A DNA stretch of 64,000 nucleotides from the NCBI GenBank assembly GCA_905479495.1, contig CAJQMR010000005.1, positions 124,001-188,000 of the forward strand. Direction: 5' to 3'. The position numbers were made by a program, and so were the translations under genes. Positions 62,039 through 64,000 of the stretch are shown one piece after another (position 1 is the stretch's first letter; each line of letters starts with the position of its first letter). The DNA comes from an uncultured Anaerolineae bacterium (lineage in GTDB: Bacteria; Chloroflexota; Anaerolineae; Promineifilales; Promineifilaceae). The notes beneath the pieces were generated by a model, which ran no database searches, had not been told where the DNA came from, and saw only the letters and a list, made by a program, of their open reading frames with translations.

Positions 62039-62141
62039 GTCATTCTGAACGAAGTGAAGAATCCCACCGGGGATTCACTCGTTGAGGCTGTGATTGCAAT
62101 TGGCGATGTACTAAGGGATGCTTCGTTGCATTCAGCATGAC
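62039..62141. repeat. REP-like element with GTCATTCTGAACGAAG ends
   Basis: GTCATTCTGAACGAAGTGAAGAATCCC (62039-62065) and an imperfect reverse complement (62115-62141, about 20 of 27 matching) border a 49-bp centre. A smaller hairpin, GAATCCC/GGGATTC, is nested at the left. The type is widespread in environmental bacterial genomes and is probably a non-autonomous dispersed element. Confidence 0.7.
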
Positions 62142-62178
62142 AATTTAACGTGGGGCAAGCGCTCCATTTTGCGAGACG

Positions 62179-62196
62179 CTGGGGGCTTGCCCCCAG
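62179..62196. other. GC-rich hairpin downstream of the FGE-like fragment
   Basis: CTGGGGGC-TT-GCCCCCAG, 31 bp beyond the fragment stop codon on the minus strand. A GC-rich hairpin in this place is a known cis-element of diversity-generating retroelement targets. An alternative partner (GGGGCAAGC near 62153) could form a different stem. Confidence 0.6.
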
Positions 62197-62226
62197 ACCC
62201 CCTTTCAGAAACCAGCAAAGCAGAAA

Positions 62227-62391
62227 TCAAGAGCCAGAAACAACGGGAGAGACCACGCGAAAACCGAGATTGTTGAGGGAGAAGTCAGGATAGTACCAGT
62301 TGAGGAGCGTAACACGCGCGTACAGAGGATTGTAGTTCCAAGAACCGCCGCACAGCACGCGGTTTTTTTTGTCGGTTGGGATCTGTACTGG
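62227..62391 (-). pseudogene. C-terminal fragment of an FGE-sulfatase/C-type-lectin-like gene; DGR variable-region-like
   Basis: A 54-codon open stretch with no start codon, closed upstream by an in-frame stop, reading RVLCGGSWNYNP ... NWYYPDFSLNNLGFRVVSPV. That is the C-terminal end of the formylglycine-generating-enzyme-like fold used as variable protein in diversity-generating retroelements. Compared with the usual Asn-rich version, many AAC/AAT/ATC codons appear as TAC, TTC, CTC or TAT, all changes at A positions. The rest of the gene is absent. No reverse transcriptase is in the window. Confidence 0.7.
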
Positions 62392-62479
62392 TCATGGGCA
62401 AATTTTAGCACAAATCGTTATCTGTCGTAGGGGCGGCCCGTCGGGTCGCCCCTACAAACGCCGATTTCTGTACAATATC

Positions 62480-62507
62480 TTGACAAAACGTACAAAGCCT
62501 GTACAAT
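62480..62507 (+). promoter_or_regulatory. Leaderless promoter of the TspO-like gene
   Basis: Perfect TTGACA (62480-62485), a 16-bp spacer, TACAAT (62502-62507). Six bp later comes the ATG at 62514. The hexamer GTACAA recurs at about 62470, 62490, 62501 and 62544, a possible operator array. The rest of 61960-62470 holds repeats and the fragment described above. Confidence 0.75.
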
Positions 62508-62513
62508 ATGGGT

Positions 62514-63320
62514 ATGAATACACAAAAATCACTCTCGAAAACTGTACAAATCGTGAACATTGTGGCCTTTGCTGCGGTGTTGACGGTTAATTTCTTATCC
62601 AATGCGCTGCCGTTGAACGGCCGTACCGCTGCTGAAGTTTCCGATGCCTTGCCCTCCTACTTCACGCCCGCTGGATACACGTTCTCCATTTGGGGATTGA
62701 TCTACACGGCGCTGCTGGGTTTCATCATTTACCAGGCATTGCCCGCCCAGCGCAGCAACGCGCTGATTGGGAAAATCGGCTGGGCCTTTGCCCTCAGCAG
62801 CGTGGCTAATATCGCCTGGCTGTTTGCCTGGCATTACGGCGCTTACACATTGTCTGTGCTGTTTATGCTCAGCCTGCTGGTGACACTCATTTTCATTTAT
62901 CGCCGCCTGGAGATTGGCAAACCGAACCCGGCGCTGCCGCTGAAGGACAAGCTTCTGGTGCAGTTTCCCTTTAGCCTTTATCTGGGCTGGATCACGGTGG
63001 CCACCATTGCCAATATCTCCAGCGTCATTAACTATCTGGGCTGGGATGGCTTTGGCATTGCCGAGCCAACCTGGGCCGCGATTATGATGCTGGTGGCCGT
63101 GGTTGTGGCTGGATTGCTGCTGTTTAATCGGCAAAATCTGGCGTATGCCGGTGTGCTGGTTTGGGCACTGTTTGGCATTCGTACAGCCCAGGCTGACGTG
63201 GCGCTTGTGGCCAATACGGCCGTTATCGCCGCCGTCCTCATCATCATTCTGGCCCTGGTAGGCACTTGGCGCACCCGGCAGGCAGCACCTTCCACGACGG
63301 CTCGCGCCAAGCCCGCCTAG
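62514..63320 (+). CDS. TspO/MBR-related membrane protein
   Basis: About 268 residues and roughly eight hydrophobic segments. YFTPAGYTFSIWGLIYTALLGF resembles the TspO/tryptophan-rich sensory protein core (P-x-W-x-F/W-I-W). SSVANIAWLFAWHYGAYTLS and WITVATIANISSVINYLGW extend it, making it longer than the 160-residue TspO. The ATG at 62514 is preferred to that at 62508 because the latter abuts the -10 box. Ligand (tetrapyrrole or other) unknown. Confidence 0.75.
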   Translation: MNTQKSLSKTVQIVNIVAFAAVLTVNFLSNALPLNGRTAAEVSDALPSYFTPAGYTFSIWGLIYTALLGFIIYQALPAQRSNALIGKIGWAFALSSVANIAWLFAWHYGAYTLSVLFMLSLLVTLIFIYRRLEIGKPNPALPLKDKLLVQFPFSLYLGWITVATIANISSVINYLGWDGFGIAEPTWAAIMMLVAVVVAGLLLFNRQNLAYAGVLVWALFGIRTAQADVALVANTAVIAAVLIIILALVGTWRTRQAAPSTTARAKPA

Positions 63321-63328
63321 AGGCAATC

Positions 63329-63793
63329 ATGCACTTACCTACCGTAAAAGGCACCAACTTGGCCCGCCAAACGCTTACCTTTCCCGTTGACTTTGCCGGC
63401 GAATTAAATCTGGTTTTTGTGGCCTTCCAGCAGTGGCAGCAGCGGGAGGTAGACAGTTGGGGACCCCTGGCAGAAGATCTACGGCAAACCACGCCTGATT
63501 TTGAATATTACGAGTTCCCCACCATATACCGGATGAATTTTATTGCCCGCACCTTTATTAACGAAGGGATGCGGGCGGGGATTCCCAACAACGCCACCCG
63601 CCGCCGCACCATTACGCTGTACCTTGACAAACGGCAGTTCAAAAAAGCGCTCAACATCACCACAGAAGATCAAATTTGGGTCTTTCTGTTTGATAGGCAA
63701 GGAACTGTGCTGTGGCGCAGCAGTGGACCATTTACCCCAGAAAAAGGGCATGAGCTGGAAACGGCCGTTTCCCAACAAAAACTTCCTGTCTAA
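63329..63793 (+). CDS. Small redoxin-like hypothetical protein
   Basis: 154 residues from the ATG at 63329, 8 bp after the TspO-like gene stop. KGTNLARQTLTFPVDFAGELNLVFVAFQQWQQREVDSW, RTITLYLDKRQFKKALNI and IWVFLFDRQGTVLWRSSGPF resemble a thioredoxin fold, in particular the ATP10/YtfJ-like group, but there is no CxxC; the protein has no Cys at all. Probably binds rather than reduces. Family assignment is tentative. Confidence 0.6.
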   Translation: MHLPTVKGTNLARQTLTFPVDFAGELNLVFVAFQQWQQREVDSWGPLAEDLRQTTPDFEYYEFPTIYRMNFIARTFINEGMRAGIPNNATRRRTITLYLDKRQFKKALNITTEDQIWVFLFDRQGTVLWRSSGPFTPEKGHELETAVSQQKLPV

Positions 63794-63805
63794 CAACCGT
63801 GCATC

Positions 63806-64000
63806 CTAAAAAAACGCCGACGCATGCAGCACTGGCCGGTACCCATGCGCCAGGGCGGCCACAGTTGAAGGCGGCGTTAACACCACACCCTCGCCTGACT
63901 TCGGCCGCCCAATCGGGGCTTCATAACCCGTCGGAGTCCAGGGCAGCAGAACATCTTCCCATACCAGATACGGCCGTTCCTGCCATAAAACAAAAGTGCC
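63806..64000 (-). CDS. C-terminal end of an unidentified protein (partial)
   Basis: 65 codons open from the window edge to a TAG at 63806, with ordinary codon use and an ACGGCCGT octamer. Contains RPYLVWEDVLLPWTPTGYEA and ALAHGYRPVLHASAFF. Not recognised; the N-terminal part lies outside. Converges on the redoxin-like gene. Confidence 0.55.
   Translation of the reverse strand, partial: GTFVLWQERPYLVWEDVLLPWTPTGYEAPIGRPKSGEGVVLTPPSTVAALAHGYRPVLHASAFF

Noticed and set aside
62205..62411. 68-residue minus-strand frame over the FGE-like fragment
   Set aside because: It is an alternative frame of the fragment; the FGE frame carries the recognisable GGSWN and GFRVV motifs.

Overview
The window looks like a chromosomal segment of a Chloroflexota bacterium, probably of an Anaerolineae-like lineage. 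This is inferred from the gene mix: a soluble Ser/Thr kinase fused to a PQQ-type propeller, two-domain FtsX-like exporters, bacterial Elp3, an LLM-class flavin oxidoreductase, paired CpaB/CpaF Tad genes and large GT39-like membrane proteins. No rRNA, replication initiator or CRISPR array is present to fix the taxonomy. Most of the DNA is ordinary, dense housekeeping sequence, studded with the palindrome ACGGCCGT (about 90 copies counted by eye).

Layout. 1-5.3 kb (minus strand): PP2C phosphatase, Ser/Thr kinase with eight-bladed propeller, PIG-L deacetylase, cysS. 5.4-9.7 kb: kelch-like lipoprotein and two GT39-type membrane glycosyltransferases, the latter flanked by a 70-bp direct repeat that carries the moaC promoter and start. 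9.9-15.9 kb: moaC, a moaD-moaE fusion, a MazG-like gene, fabF, rnc, an SDR gene and the principal sigma factor. 16-22.7 kb: a higBA-type toxin-antitoxin pair, an ABC-F ATPase, a coaE-GNAT fusion, a TPR protein and an AT-richer ImmA/IrrE-DUF4411 pair. 22.7-34 kb: a membrane-anchored putative metalloprotease, dGTPase, LysM protein, an M24 protein that has lost metal ligands, a DivIC-like protein, two CpaB proteins, an NrtR-like Nudix regulator, a DtxR regulator and an M3 oligopeptidase. 34.1-34.4 kb: tRNA-Cys, tRNA-Gly and tRNA-Phe. 34.7-43.6 kb: cpaF, mtaB, elp3, an intergenic cluster of DnaA-box-like 9-mers, an LLM oxidoreductase, a TetR-hydrolase unit with a clear operator, a PNPOx-like and a VOC protein. 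43.7-51.4 kb: CGNR regulator, tRNA-Glu, GNAT, MoxR-VWA pair, a lipoprotein, AraC and LysE. 51.6-61.3 kb: ECF sigma and anti-sigma followed by two giant FtsX-like permeases and one ATPase with two fused nucleotide-binding domains. 61.3-62.5 kb: an accessory patch with a second higBA pair, a REP-like element and a fragment that looks like a diversity-generating-retroelement variable region. 62.5-64 kb: TspO-like protein, a small redoxin-like protein and the tail of a gene running off the window.

How things work together. Signal transduction is represented by the kinase/phosphatase pair and the ECF sigma/anti-sigma pair, which probably controls the adjacent exporter. Molybdenum-cofactor genes form a short run. 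MtaB and Elp3 both modify tRNA anticodon loops. Two threads run through the non-coding DNA: (i) at least six families of intergenic inverted repeats, each built from short degenerate tandem units, sitting between a stop codon and the next start and sometimes supplying the last codons of a gene; (ii) -10 boxes placed 5-9 bp before the start codon, suggesting frequent leaderless transcription. The most unusual items are the ACGGCCGT repeat, the hairpin families, the DGR-like remnant, and the duplicated moaC promoter bordering the glycosyltransferase pair.
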